Origin: Aulostomus chinensis
Taxonomy: Eukaryota; Chordata; Actinopteri; Syngnathiformes; Aulostomidae
NCBI GenBank assembly: GCA_037954235.1
Contig: JBBMOA010000012.1
Span: forward strand, 5,014,644 to 5,078,643
Length of the DNA stretch: 64,000 nucleotides
Reading direction: 5' to 3'
Within the stretch, counting starts at the first letter, position 1, and the number at the start of each line of letters is the position of its first letter. Below are positions 25,236 through 40,335 of the stretch, piece by piece. A program made the translations under genes and the position numbers. Below the pieces are notes generated by a model. That model saw only the letters and a list, made by a program, of their open reading frames with translations. It searched no databases and was not told the DNA's origin.

Positions 25236-28200
25236 GTGTTCTTCAGGAACATGCCAGCCATGCATCGCCAGGAATATGAAGGATGCATGCAGCCACCATG
25301 CGGAACAGGTAAACAAACCGAGTCTCCCCACCAGTGTGCTGCTGGTTCGGTGTCGTACCCATGTCCATGCTCTTGGAGGATTTGACGTGCAGGACTTGCC
25401 GCTGGTTTGGGTTCTGGGCCGGAGACTGGGGCTCAGCTGGGTTGGAGGGTTCCCTGCTGCAGATAAACCAGACAAAATCACAATAAGTCTTTTCTTTTTG
25501 TAGGAGCTTAAATCGCTCTCTCAGCGTGGCATCATCAACATACTTAGCGACACAAGAGGCTCTTTGGGCATTCTGACTGGTCAAAGCCAGACAAGCACAG
25601 GTGGAAACACCAGCATTAACCACACTTCCATGTCAATAATGGTCCCACGGAGCATTCCAGTGAATGAGTCTGCACACCAGCAGGAGCCTGCGGCTGGCTC
25701 AGCTAGAATGAACGCAGCCACCATTATCATGATTAATTCCAGCTTTGACAAAGAGCTTAATGGCACTGATGAAAGGACACCAAGTTATACTTACTGTCAC
25801 CATCACGAGCAGCGTTACGTGAACATTTTTGTTTCAGGGAGTATTTGATATAACACACATGGAAACAGTGCAGGTTTCAGCGCTCGCTTATTTTCTGTGT
25901 CTATCACACACCTGTCCTGTAGGTAGGAGTATTGTGTCGAGCTTCTTAGTTCGGTTTCACGTCCATAAAGTTCCCCTTCCTCGTCCTCGTCCATGTGACA
26001 GTAACTCGCATTTGTCCCTGAAAAGCAAACACCATTCGTCACGGAGGGTATGAGAAGCGTTGCTGGTGATAGACGATCACTCGTAGCAATGGAGGTACCC
26101 ACAGTTACAGTGGTAGTGATCCAGTGAGTCGGCTGAGGTGAAGCAGTCCTGATCCTTTCAAATCAAACCAGAGCTCCAGAACAAACACTCGGTCATGAGT
26201 TGACCCTCGCGGGGTCATAGCGTCAAGTTTAAGGCAAACCAGAGAAATTCCTCCAGACGTTGGGACACATTCTGATTGGACTCCATTTAGTCTAACTTGG
26301 AACTGTTGATAGAAAACAAACCACCAACACTACACGGTCTCATTTCGAGTCTTAAAACGACCATCTGAAGCGCACCCATATTTTTCTTCCCCCTACTGTT
26401 CTAAATCAAAACCAGCCGTTAGGGCAGAAATCGTAGTGTATATACAGTACTTGTCAGTACTTCGTCCCTGATAATGATGTATCACAGCAAAGCAATAACA
26501 ACAACAATCTATACAGTTTACCGTGAGACAACTTAACTACGATAAATCATGCTGTTTTCATAACTTATAACTCTTGAAAGTGATTAATAAGAAACTCTCA
26601 GGCAGTTGCATCAAATTCTAAACACTCTTCAAGATTTCCCCTTAAATGTAAGCATTTTCAAGTGATTTCACCCGGTGCTTAATGCCGGTGTATTGGTGTT
26701 GTAGTTCAGGTGGAGGTATCGCGATATGCTGTACTTCAGTAGAGAGTCCAGCCACTAATACGCGCGTACAATCAGCCTTTTACCACAAAGACACTGAACT
26801 TCATTGACAATTTGACGAAATGGCCCGATGAACACAGATGAAAAAGAGAGCGGGCAAAGAAAAACAGGGAGAGAATCAGAAAGAAGGAAAAGCAGTTGTT
26901 TCACTTCTATCAAAATAAGAATCCACAGTGAAAACACAGCTGCTCGACATCTGCAGCCACTCCAGTCCTGCTCTGTGAAACAAGTTGGTGTTGACTTGTG
27001 CTCGAGTGGATTGTGACATCACCACTCCGAGTACACAACTGCCACGCAACATATGGTGCGATTATCGCGCAGATATTAACCGCGTGTCCTCTCTGTGCTT
27101 GCGTGTGCAAACGTGTGACTGGAAGAAGAGACAAAATGGTAGCATGTGAAGATATCGCCTTCTCTCATCTCCATCCCTCCACCTCACCTCTCTCTCCCTC
27201 TCTCCCTGCACTAATCACCCACTTTATTTTTCTTCTGGTCCCATTCTTGCAATCTGATATTTTGTCATTTATCTCTCCTTTCAGATCTCCCATAAATCAT
27301 TTTATCTCCCACTCCGTCGCCGGTCTTCGTTTTTTTTTTTTCTTTTTCTCTAAACTTCCTCCTCCTCCTCCTCACTGCCAGCACCTTAATCAGCTGAACT
27401 GTCAAAAACACATTCTTCTTTCACCTCATACGCACACACAAATCTGTTCTCACGTCTCCCACTCTTTGAAGTGAAAAAGGCATTTGTTCTGTGGGAGATA
27501 AATCAATAGCAGTTTGCTCCAATAGCAGATTTATGAGTCCATTTTTTTTTCTTCCTTCCGTCTGTATTTGGCTACAACTCGTCTCTCTAATCATCTCTTT
27601 CTCTCTCTTCCTCCTTCCCCCTTTCCTGCCTCAGTGTGTAGCATCTTATATCTACTAGGACAGTCCTGTGTTTAAGGAGAAATCTTACAGATCATGACCA
27701 CGATCATGAAACACACACTTGAGTTATGGTTTCTGGTCATACTTTTTTTTTTTTTTTTGGTATTTTTGGCCTGAACGTATATCAACACAGGGTGATGAGT
27801 TGACAGTGACTCTCACTTGATTGGAGGTTTACCTTCTTTGCACAATGTAAAGTGATCCAGATTTCAGATTAAGTTCAACAAAAACTACATTTTTAAACAA
27901 TTCCAACCACTATCCGTCATGTATAGATATTATTGCTCTGGCATGCTATTCATAATCTTAAAATCAACCCCTTTCAAGTGCCCACAAATAGCTGTCATGG
28001 GCGCAAAATAAAAAAAAAAAAAAAACTTTTTCTCCCCCTCATCCATTACTTTTTCTGACCGTAAAATGCAGAAGGAGCCAGCCACACAGATTGAGCTTGA
28101 AGCTAAAGACAACTGATAGCAACACACATAAAAACAGCAAAACTTTCCAAAAATGCGTTAAGAAACCCTCAAGAGCCGTGAGAAACCTATAACAGCTACA

Positions 28201-29721
28201 GTTTGCTGTTAAGATGAACGAGCGCCAAGCTGGAGCTGTTTGCTTTTAGCTCCAACCAAAGTGGGACCTGGATCCTCCAGGACGACACGCTGGAGAGTTT
28301 ACACGGGGGCAGTCATGGAGGGTTTTATTGTTGCTTTGTTGTTAGCCAGCAGCTGCTATTAGCTTCAAGACGAACCTATGTGGCTGTTGTTTTCTGCATT
28401 GATGGAGTCACAAAGTAGTAACGGAGGAGGGGAAACATCTTGGTGGGCTGAGGGCATCCGTTAGCACTTGAGAGGCGAACACTTTTATTGGGTGAAGTAT
28501 CGCTTTAAGACAGCAAAATATGGGGGGTGTTGCGTTGCTGTAGCTATCAAGTCTGTGCAGCTGCTCTGTAAATTTTCAGTGCGGAGCACCAGGGCTTCAT
28601 CAGAACTTGTGGAAACGTTTAACCTTTTTTGTCATCAACTGACTTCTTGTTTAGAGGATCAAAATATTCGTACCTCAACAGAAATTTTGCTCATTTGAAA
28701 TTAATGATTTCATGGTGTATAGTTTCGTGACACTGGATCCTCCACTTCTGACAATATGTCTTTCATTACATGTTCTAAATATTAAACCCAAGCAGGGAAA
28801 AAACCTCTGTTGACATCATTCCTTCACACGGATGACTAGAGTTCATCAGAGCCAGAGAGGATGTGATGTAACTGTCTTTGTAGGCTAAGTCAAATTCCCC
28901 ATGATGAATTAAAAACCGATCTTCATGTGGGAGACCTTTGGAAAGGAAATGTGCTGAGCTTCTTAAATACGCTTTTATTGCAAAAGTGGAAAAGATTGCA
29001 TTTTTTTTTTTTAGGCTGGACTAAAAGTGGGTTTTGTTGTAGTTCATCCCATCAGGTAGGTCATCGGCAGCTCTCCCGAGAGCGAGAGGGAGGAAACACA
29101 AAGAACATCAAAAAAAAAAAAAAACTGAGAAAGAGGAGACTCCTAACAGTAATGAGATGCAGAAATGAGGAGCAGATAAAGAGAGAGATCTTTAAATGTA
29201 AACACATCTGCATAAATACATATGTAAGGCATCATTAAATTCAAATGACTCTTTTTCAAATGCACACATCATTGCAAGAAATGAAAAAATATTCTCTTCA
29301 TTTTAATTTGGACTTAAATGCCACATAAGATGGATTCAGAATGTGAAACAGTTCATTAGGAGAGTAATAATGGGCGAGTAATGTTAGCGAGCATATCCGT
29401 GAACACACACTCACACAGAGGGAACAATGAATTATCCCAAATGTGCTGTTCTCCATTGATCCTCCCTGACAACAGCATCGTGCTGCATGATGATGACACC
29501 ACAGAAGAGGTGGATCTGAAGAGCAAGGTCAGAGCTGTTTACCAGATTCAGAGTAAACACACAAACAGCACAGTATACTGGCCGGCAACCCCTGAACCAA
29601 CACACTCACACACACACACTCGGTAGCCATTAACACATCTCTAAACAAGCAGAGATTTAATTCAGACATACACACGTTTAACAAACAGCCACACATCTTG
29701 GCAGCTACCAACACTGATGGT

Positions 29722-29754
<33 letters not shown>

Positions 29755-31215
29755 ATAATATCAAAGTAAAAGCTGATAGTGAGAATAGCAAAAACCCAAC
29801 ACAACAGCAAGTCTTGATGAACAAGCCGCTCACCACAACAACAACAAGAAGCAGCCTTGAGAAGCAAGGATAAACGCCAGCGTGGCGAGAGAACCTAGAG
29901 GAGGGACGTAAAGGCAAATAAAGGCAGCGTGGTCTTTAATTAGTTTGTGGTGAGGATGACAACATCTGTTTCATTTCTGCTTATTTTTAGATTGTTCTTA
30001 TCTCGCAGACAATTTTATCTAAAGTGCAGCTTGGGAAAAAAAAAATAAAAGATCTGCCAACATTTGATGCTGCTTCAGATGCTTAAAAAAAAAAAAAAAG
30101 CCCAAACTAAAGACGTGAACCCTGTAAACTCCACTCACCGTTGGATGTATGCAGACTGCCGCTCACCCCTGGAGGGGAGACGTGGCCGTTGGTCTGACCG
30201 CCTGCTCCTGCCAGGCCGTTCACCTGGTTCATCAGGCCAGGCAGACAGGGGGACCCGTCGAACGAGCAGTTCGGCGACGCTCCAAGTTGTTCCTGACAAG
30301 ACGAAGGGCACACGTTAGCACACCTGTCACTTTTACACCTGTAAACCCTCTCTTCGATGATCGGGTTTAACTCATTAAAACAAATAAAAGACAAATTGGG
30401 AAAGAATACATCAAAAGATGAAAGAAGTTAATCAGTGCACAACTACAATGAAGCACGAGAGGTGAGATATTTGTGCCAAGAGCAGCACTATGGACACCAA
30501 CTCTGTGGAGGGTTGCTTCTCTAAGGGCCCTGTAACCATCAAACAAAGCAGGTTTTCACCGATGATGGGTCTCTTTTTGTCTCATACTTCTTTTTGAATT
30601 TCATTTCCATATATTTGTCGATTGTCTGTGTAAGCAGAAAGTAGGTAGTCATTAACATGTATGCATATGTATGGCGTTCTTTGTGTATTTGCTGGTGAGG
30701 CCTCCACTCCAACACCAAAACAAACAAACAAAACAAGACAGTTCTGTGTGTAGGTAGTGGAAGGCCCCAATGGTTCTTGGTAACTTATAAAAATACTGCG
30801 TTTAGTTACGGGTGCTTCTACTTCCATGAACCTGAACTCATCTCATTCAGGGATGCACGATCATATCAACACGCCTTCATAACTGACAGGTTATTGGTAC
30901 ATAAATACATGAAATAAATAGATTTTGTCTGTCTTTTTGTACCGTGGTCTTTGCAAAGCTTGTCCAGAGGAGCCCCAGAGTAAAACGTAGCGCTGCAGAA
31001 AGATCGTTCCTCTTTCAACAGATGTTGTAGAACTTATCAGGTATTCAGACATGCGGTTGGCAAAATGAGAATTTGTGTTTTTGTCCAATAAATATTTGAT
31101 AACACATAGTTGCAATATTTTCAACATCAACTGTTTCCTCGTAAATAAAACCCACAGTAACCAATATTTTCAAAGAGAAAATTCAAAAACAATCCTTGCA
31201 TCGCATCGCATCACA

Positions 31216-31255
<40 letters not shown>

Positions 31256-32603
31256 ACTTTCATTTGTAGTGGTTCTCTTTCATAGCTCATTTGTTCCACT
31301 GAGGAACACGAAAAAAGCAGCAGGAGGGTTTTGAATGACAGCAGACGTGCCGCTGTATTCACAAACGTTTCAATCAAACTGATAAGGAAGGCAGGAGCGC
31401 GAGACTCTCAATGCAAATGTCAAAATACAAAGCCGGACCAACAGAGTGTTACTCATCCAAGTTTGAATCCCCCCCCACCCCCCACCCCACCCCCCCTCTT
31501 GAATTTTTTTTTTTTTTTGTGAAATTGTATTCATTGGCAGGCCAACAGAAAAGCATCAGAGTATTTCTGCAGAGCCTGTGAGCGGCCGTACTCACTGGGC
31601 CTGGAACAGAATAGGAAAAGCATGTATGTGAAACAAAAAGGTGGCTTGTAACAGCTGAGCGGCTTGAGAGGAACTGAGGGAGAGAAAAGACCGACTAGAA
31701 AAAACATCCCAGGGGGAAAACAAACAGAAATTGGTCCACTATTTAAAAGGTCTCTAATCCACCTGCGTTTACCTTCTGCTCGTTTCATTCTTTGTTTTCC
31801 ACTCGTAGGACAGAGCGGAACCACGGACGCGAGTCTTTGATGCTCTTGACAGCTGTCAGGGTCCAGCTATTGACAGGAGATGCCCTGAACCCTGGACACC
31901 CAACCCCACTACCACCGTTGCCGGTTTGCTTTTTAACATTTAACACAACACTGCATTTATGATAACAGCTCCAAGGTTAATTCAAAGAGATTATTTTCCT
32001 GCTCTCGCTCGTGGACAGTTCTCAATTCTAAAAAGGATGCACAAGTGGAAGATTCCACATCAAACCTAATCAAGCCATGCAACATGGTCCACCTTCCTGC
32101 TGTGGTTGAACTCTTCAAGTGAAAAAGTTCCCGTTGTACCCAGGAGCGCCGATGCGATGAACTGTAGGCGCATGGCTACATGCTAAGCTAACGTTACAGT
32201 TGGCTTGGTAGAGTGCAACAGAAGCCAGCAGCCCGTAAAAAACAAAGCACCCAGAAATACATCCAGATGCATCATATAATCAGATCAAAATGGAACTGTT
32301 TGGCCAGAGAGGATTCAAAGCTGTGGTCCTCACGCTCTCTTTTTGTGTTTAACTGTTCGTCTGTGCGTTTGCTACACGTGTGTATGTGTGAGCTTATTAT
32401 TCAAGGTGTACATGTGGCTCTTTCCACTACCAGCTGCCCATGCGAGAAGTCATTTACACTAGAGTCAGCTCCCGTGCTTTGTGTGCACAAGGGTTTATAC
32501 AAATATTCGACAGAGCCATGTGAAAGGCATCAGCTGAAATGAAAAGAACCTTTTTACTCATGAAGAAAAGAGATACCGCTGAGGGATGAACGCGCTGTGT
32601 GTG

Positions 32604-32656
<53 letters not shown>

Positions 32657-32814
32657 TAAATGCTCTTTTGCTGCTGCTTGTAAGAGCAGAAGAGAGCGCA
32701 GGGACACGAGTGTCAAGCATGTGAAGAATGAATGGAAGGGCTGGAGAAGTCAGTGGAGAAAGAAGCAGAGGCAACAGACCATTGAGAAAAATGATGCTTT
32801 ATTCACTGACATCC

Positions 32815-32862
<48 letters not shown>

Positions 32863-33874
32863 CTGTGTCATGTATACCTTCAGAGCCCTCAGCACCACCA
32901 GCTGGATTGTCCCCCTTACATTCCCTTCATGTGACATGGAGCGGCGGAGTGTCTCCATGGCGACATGGTTGGAGCGTCCCAGCAGGGACTGCCCATTAAC
33001 TGCAATCAGCTGGTCATTGACACGGAGACTTCCATCCTGTGAGGAGACAGGCTCAGGTTCAACACTTCAGCGCACTGCTACGCTCGTTGGCACGTTTTAA
33101 GCTGTTAAAATGCCCCGCCACCCGTTTCGTTTATGGCCTGATGCAGGTGGTTGTTGCAGACGCTCCGATCATGATTCCTCGCTGTGCTTTAAAAATCAAG
33201 CCTCTCTTCTTTTTTTTTTTAACTTGAATTGAAATGTTATCCGTCATTCTTCAAGGGCCAGGAAATATTAACTGACTCACTACACAAACACTCGGAAGAA
33301 AAAGCAGTAGCTGGGGAGGTGCAGGGAGCTTATAATTATATAATAATAAATATGTATTACAACAATACTTAAATGATATTTTCTTATTGCCAATATTTTG
33401 TATATTTGTACTGTTACAGAATAGGACTATTTATTCTGGGGTTTGTTATGAATCCATAATCAATGTTCAATTCTACTTTCTGAGCCAATACATTTGCCAT
33501 TTTAGGATTGAAGGCTTGACTTCCTACTTTCTTGCGTAGGCATTTGTGTTTGCGTGGCTTTCTTGGGAAAGCAAAAATACCTCAAAATATTGTGAAACAG
33601 TTCCAAATCGATAATGCCCGCCTCCGGTGGATGACGCGCAATTATCCGCATATCCGATCAATAATCAGCCGTTGTTCGCCGTCATGGCGAGCCGGTTGCT
33701 TCAGCTTTGAGTGCAGCTCTCCTAACCAGCTTCAAACATGATGCTGGACAAATAATTTTGCCTTCTGGTGCGATCACATGACCGAAGAACTAGTTTTCCC
33801 AAGAATAACTGGGGTGACTAGTCACTGACCCACTGAGGACAGCAAAGTGATGATAGTGACAAATGTAGAAATCA

Positions 33875-33936
<62 letters not shown>

Positions 33937-34192
33937 CAGCACATTTGTGAGACTACTTTGTCACCTTGTACGCAGCCCCTCCGTGTATAATGGACTTGAT
34001 GAAGATGCCCAGGTCCTCTCCGGTCTCCCTCGACTTGTTTCCTTTGAGGCTGACGCCCAGCCCCGCCGAGCCCGTGTCATTGAGGGGCACCTCGAACATG
34101 AGCTTCTCCTTCCCATGTTCAGTAATCAAGGCCGACCCCCGCGACATCTCATCTTTCTGAGAGTGAAAGAGAGTAGCGTAGGTAGAAAGAGG

Positions 34193-34228
<36 letters not shown>

Positions 34229-37200
34229 GAGAGAGGGAGAGAGAGACATCGTTGAGGAGGCAGAGGTCAGCTCAGTCAGCTTCAATTGTCTCCAAAAGCT
34301 CAAGTAAAAGCTTTTCAATTTGAGAAAAACCATCAGAAGGAGATTTCGGCTAAATTTCTGTGGGTGAAAAACTGCAGCCAGAGATTACTTACTAAAAAAA
34401 ACAAGCATGGGTAAAAAAAATGATGAGGGCCATTTGAAATGTCTGCTTAAAGACAACTACCTCTGTTCTTTTCTCAAATAAACACCATAAATAAAGTGAC
34501 CTGTGCGTTTTTAAGCGGTCATTAAATAAAATGGAGGAGCTGCGGTAACAACATCGACATCTGAGGGAAACTCGTGGAGCCGAGAAAGCCAGAAGACGCA
34601 TCAGATGAAAGCGTGTTTGAAGTTAGTCAGCTTCCTCTTAGAGATATAATACATTTGGATGATACTTTGATTTTGTTTTTTTTAATACATTTAAACATCA
34701 AAAAACTTAATCGTATTCCCGGTAATGAGTATACTCAGCTACAGCTTTGGATTAAACTGGGAAAAAATAAATGCAGGCTGAGACATCGCGGGAAGAGAAA
34801 TCATTGTATCCAATAACTGGGACTGTCATCAATGATTTAGATGACATCATTTGTTTCGTACTGTTTCTAGCACCAGCACATTCACAAAGCATCATACACA
34901 CACACACACACGCACACGCTGTCAATATTACAAAACCCACTTTTACAAATAGCATCTTCTGTCAACAACTACAGGTTTTCATACATATAAGACGGGATGT
35001 GGTAAAAGACATCGTTGAACGCAGAAGAAAGAAGTCATGGCCTTCCGGGACACTTAGACCAGGAGGTTGACTCTGCTTGCGTGTGTGTGTGTGTGTGTGT
35101 GTGTGTGCTGCAACGCAACGGCATGCCAGCTTAGCTTGGCACGAAGACGGGAAACTTGCTGGCAAAACGTAATAAAATCCACCTGCTCAAGACTTTCGGA
35201 TTTCATTACTTTTCAGATGCGTGGAGCTTTGCTTGCCTGAGAGTCAAACTCTGAAAGTAACTCTTGGGGGGGACCTCCTCGGAGACGAAACCAAAGAGAA
35301 CCAGTTCCAGGGCTCAGGATGCGGGCCAGGGCATTCTAACACATCAGCTATTACAGATGACGGTAATAAGTAAAGGTCGGACCCTCTACATCAAGGTTCC
35401 CGGGGAGAACTCCACCAGTTATTCGTCCTTGTTTAACCATCAAATGTCCGGCGTCAGCATCCTTGAAGCAATCTTCCTCCCAACCCCTGAGAACCTGTCA
35501 CAGAGGTGAAGAAGCTCCGGCTTCCTCGAGGCTGCAGCGACTCTTCATCCTCATCACGACTGAGAGCAACAAAGAGGGCAGAGTGTAAAAAAAAGAAAAA
35601 AAGAAGCCCTCCTCACTGCCATCAGAGGAAGCAGATGTTTCATCGTCCACAGCGGCAAGCCAGAAGTCACGACATGAGGCTGAAGAGAGACTTCGAGGCA
35701 GGTCCTGAGCCAGAAGCAGGAAAATTAGCAAGCGCCGTGATAAACACACCTAAAAAGACAGTGCGGTCCCTCAGAGCCCAAAAGGCACCTCATTGCTTGA
35801 AGTGATGTAGAAATTCTCCGCTGAAGGCCAGCAGGACAACAGATGGTCGCCAGTTTTCCAGCTTTTTCAGGAATAACTAGCGTCTTTACTGAGTTGGTTA
35901 AGAGGCAATGGCATATGCTGTCAAGCTGTCAAGGTGACAATGGCCCGAGGAAGGAGGGAGGTGACTGTCGCAGGCAGCAGGTTCCTCGTGAGACTCGGGT
36001 CTCGTGACATCTTTGCGGGGTTGTAACCATTCTCAAACTTTTCGGGAGTTTGTTTTGCACGCCGCGGCTCGGACCCTGCACCCCTCCACCCTGCCTCCGC
36101 CGCCACAGGATGGCCATTCAATCCCTTATCGAACATTCCGCATCAGCAGGTGGCAACACCGGGACCAAAAAGAATTGCTTACCAACCACCAAAGAGAAAA
36201 GAACAGTAGAAGAAGTATCTGATCGCTTCTTTGTCAACCTGTGGAATAAATACAGCCGTTACGATGCGTAATACAACTTCCTGGGCCGACACTTCAAATA
36301 CACGAACGCACCACAGGAGAAATTTTGCCAACATGGCGCCGCAAAGCCAACAACAGGTGAACTTCCTTGATTCCTTTAAAACGCAGCTACAAGCTAACTA
36401 ACCGAGCTCAGAAGAAAAAGATGCCTCCACTTACGGTTTAGACGGCCGATCGACTGAAAGACTAAATCTGGGATACAAACTGATCCATGGCATAAAAAAA
36501 CCCTGCTTTTGGACGATTGTTACTCAAATCGTCGTGTTTTTAATATAAAAGTCGTACTTCGTTAACTTTTTTCTGGCATTCAGTCAGGGATGGAAGCAGC
36601 ACTGAATGGCCGGATGTGCAATTTCATGGAACATTTCTTTTATTTCAGCCTGGCTGCTATGATTGGTGGTTGTTCTGTGTCTGTGTGTAAACACCGCTGG
36701 ACCATTAAAGGGGAGTTGCATCTTTTGCTATATGAGCTATCAAATTCATCCGGTGAAGTCAAATCTGTTTGCATAGATGAACCTCCTCAAGCTGATCGCT
36801 TCACATTTAAATGAGTTGCCACGGTGATGGATCAACAGGAGGACGCACCATTAACAAGACAGCGCGGCGTCTGCACGTTGCGTCGAGATGAGTGCGTTTT
36901 ATGAGACTAAACACGTGAGGGAACGATGAGCAGACACACCAAATGAGCAGCGCGCACACACACACACACACACACTCAATAATGTCCTTTACTGAGCGCT
37001 CAAGGCCAAATGAACTGTGAGTCAGGGAGAGAAATAGAGGGAGATAAAAAAAAAAGATAAAATGAGGAAGTGATAAGAAGAGTGATGATCATAATTTTAG
37101 TTATCAGCTGTGTGTGTAACATTGGGGATGGTGCTTAATACTATTCTGCTCTCCACTCTATTATTTGTGTATTTGAATGTGGACACCTGCTATCAGTAAA

Positions 37201-38669
37201 TCCTTTCAAACTAAACCCAGATGGAAAGTTTGTTGTTGTATAAAAGTGTGTGTGCCAGACCCTCACTGTGGAAAAGGCCGCCTGATCAAAGGATCTATTT
37301 CACGAGGCTGAGCAACGGTCGCCGTGCTGAAGCCCCTGTAGTCCAACCCTCCATTCCTCAACGGCCAGGAGCAAAGCTCACGCGAGAGGAGCAAACAGCT
37401 CCATCCTGGTGTGACTCCAGCACATTCATGACCCCGCAGAGAAGGAAAGAGCAGGAAGACACACACTGAATAGGTAAACGAGAGGAGAGCGAGAGGTGCA
37501 GATGGGGGGGGGGGGGCTTACGGATGGACGCGGGGCTGCGTTTTTTTGGTTTCGCGATGTCTGCAGTCATTCGCGCTTACAATTCTGGCACACGTTAGTG
37601 GAGTCAAACCCACAGAAGACATTCGTGGGCTCATACTCTGAATCTCAAAGCGGCGTGGGCTTAACAAGACACTGGTCGGAAGTTCCCCGCATGATCACTG
37701 CATTGGGAAACATCTTCACCTACAATTCTTGTTCTCCTCAAACTGAAACTGTAGAGGAAATCTCGGGATTGTCACTGGTGAGTGCCTCGTTCGTTCATTG
37801 CGTGACTGAAAAGTGAACTAAAAACGTTCAGCTTCACCGTGAAGTTTCTTCTGGAGGGCTCCTTTTTTTCTCTTTAAATTGAGAAGGAAAGAAAATTAAA
37901 TTAAGAAAGGCTTCAACCTCTTGCTGCCGTATTCGCCACGTAGCTCCAATTCAAACAATTTATTTATGTAGAGCCACATCATTACAGGGGCTTAAGCAGA
38001 TTGAGAAAGAACATCGGAGAATATGACCGTACGTGAGCAAGCACTCGCTGACGGTGGCGAGGAAACAGCATGGAAACGGCGAGGGTGGCTTCTATCTGCC
38101 TCGACTGGTTGTTTTGCGAGAAGGAAGGGTGAACATAGCTCAATAAAGTTTTTTTTTTTTTTTAAAAAAAAGGTTTGTAACAATATCATAAATGTTATAA
38201 TTAGAACTGCTGTGACAGCGGGTGTTGGGCAGGATCATGGGGGCAGAAGGCAACTGCAATCACAGATCCCGTCTCCAAAGATCTGTGGGCAGAAATACCA
38301 GCAGATGGAGAGGGAGAGGAGGCTAGAGGAGCTCAGTGTATCATGTGAGGTCCCCCGGTGGTTTGGACCTATAGAACACCACAGATCCACAGATCCACAG
38401 AACTGACATGTACCAGGGTCTGAAGACTCAGCAGAGACTTTAGATGTTGGGGTGATGCAGGAGCTGATAAACCTTCCATAAACAGAAGAGGAGGAAGCGA
38501 GCCAGAGAGACGCTATACCATCGCTGGGATGATGGCAGCTCCTGCAGAGACGACAAGCTGCCAGGGTGTGTGTGTGTGTGTGTGTTATACACAGGTCTCT
38601 GAGGGTGTAACAGATGGGGGCTCTACTAGGGTGATTCTGTGAGGTCATGTTGGTGACGTTATCAGTGAA

Positions 38670-38704
<35 letters not shown>

Positions 38705-38828
38705 CCTATTAAATCAGTAAACAGTTGGCGGCTGGTGAGAGAGAACATTCAGGACAAAACAACTTTATTGAACAGTTTCTTCATTCTGATTATTCCTCAT
38801 CCATCACTGCTGCAGCCAATACGTGTGG

Positions 38829-38876
<48 letters not shown>

Positions 38877-40266
38877 AAGAGAGAGAGGTGCGTGTGTGTG
38901 TTTGAGTACATGTGTGAAGAGCAGCTGGCACTAAGAAGGTTTCCTGTTGAGGAAAAAACAGGAAAAGGACAGACAGAAAACTGTCTTGCAGCTCATCACA
39001 CGCTGGATGCAGAAGTGGAATCACACTTAGATCCAATCCTCTGCTTTAGTGGCCAACATGTGGCTGTGGATGGTTGTAATCAAATCCTCATCCATTGTGT
39101 TTGTGTGCTGCATATCATTTTCATTTTCATGCTTTTTTGTGTGTTTAAAATGAGATTGGGACTGTTAAATAACCAAAATAACAGATTAGATGATGATTTT
39201 GTTTGTTCAAGTCTTCTCAAACCCATAAACTGTTTGAGTTTGTTTTTAATTTCAATATTGCTTTTTCTACTTTCAGGAGTGATTCATCAGATAAAAATGC
39301 ATGGTAAGAAAACACAAGCCACCGGTCAAGAAATCTACTGGCTTTTGCCTGCAACAGAAATGGGTTTAATCAGCACCAACTCCCAGATGAAATGACCCTG
39401 CAGGCAATACAGCGACGTATCCCCCGCCTCTGATGCAACCAAGTGAATGTGCTCAAAGCCGCCTGGCGTTCCAGCAGCATATTAACACTGTTCTGTTGGT
39501 TCCAAGTCCGAAAAACAGACTAGAATAATAGATAGGAAATAGTCATGGCCGCCACTGTCCTCTATGCTGCTTTCTACTAAACTGTTTTTTTTTTCACCAT
39601 TTTTGCTTGCGGGTTCATGGCGTGGAACATGAAGCATCGTGAAAGAAAAGAAAACAAACACGCAAACTAAAAAAAGGCCACTCATCTACTGGCGATGGGA
39701 AAGGTCTCAGTCACCTTTCTTTGCAGGTTCACCAGGATTTACAGCACCTGGAAGGTCTATGAGGGGAGAGAATTTTATTTTACAGCTGATGCTTTTGTCA
39801 TAACCCTGCTGTGGTTGATCCCGCCCACTGTTGACAATTCACCATAAAAATGCGCCAATTCAATTTATCATGCGTTACACCATTTTACTTTCAAAGATTA
39901 AAATCTAAGAGACGACAGTTTGTTATTTCTTCAAACCGTTACAGGTGAGCAGAGGGAACTCAACGAGGGCCCGGCGAGAGTGAGATTATTCAACTGTGTA
40001 GAAGAACAAGAGAGAGGAAGAGAGAGAAAGCGAGGTGTGAAATATCTACAACGAGGAAAGAGCATCTTTGTTTCAAGCATTAGTCTCAAGGCAGTCGCCA
40101 ACTCAGCAGGCGTATGCTTCTATTGTGCGAAGAAAATGACTTAAAAATGTCTTTTTGTTTCTGTGCGAGTGATTGTGTAGCACAACACAGCAGGTGGAGG
40201 TACTTGTACTTGAGATACTTGTTATATTGTGGTATGTTCATGAATATGATTGTATGTTGCCGAGTA

Positions 40267-40335
<69 letters not shown>

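Larger units (their letters stand above)
21680..25358 (-). other. pard3b intron between exons l and m
   Basis: 3679 bp, with a (GT)n at 22029-22054 and A-rich runs near 23190-23270, 23870 and 24650. No gene recognised. Confidence 0.85.
30293..32877 (-). other. pard3b intron between exons i and j
   Basis: 2585 bp. It holds the CA and GT tracts at 31201-31257, 32603-32653 and 32817-32859. An exon look-alike at 31539-31600 is rejected on phase grounds. Confidence 0.8.

Noticed and set aside
31539..31600. Minus-strand frame RPSEYGRSQALQKYSDAFLL as a further pard3b exon
   Set aside because: It loosely recalls a PARD3B linker (DPAECGAFSKP), but the acceptor at ttccag gives the wrong phase for the preceding exon, the frame ends in a stop and no donor fits. 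Exons i and j join in frame without it.
34574..35805. Run of plus-strand open frames as a possible intronic gene
   Set aside because: Different frames, no shared protein family recognised, no promoter or splice structure that joins them.
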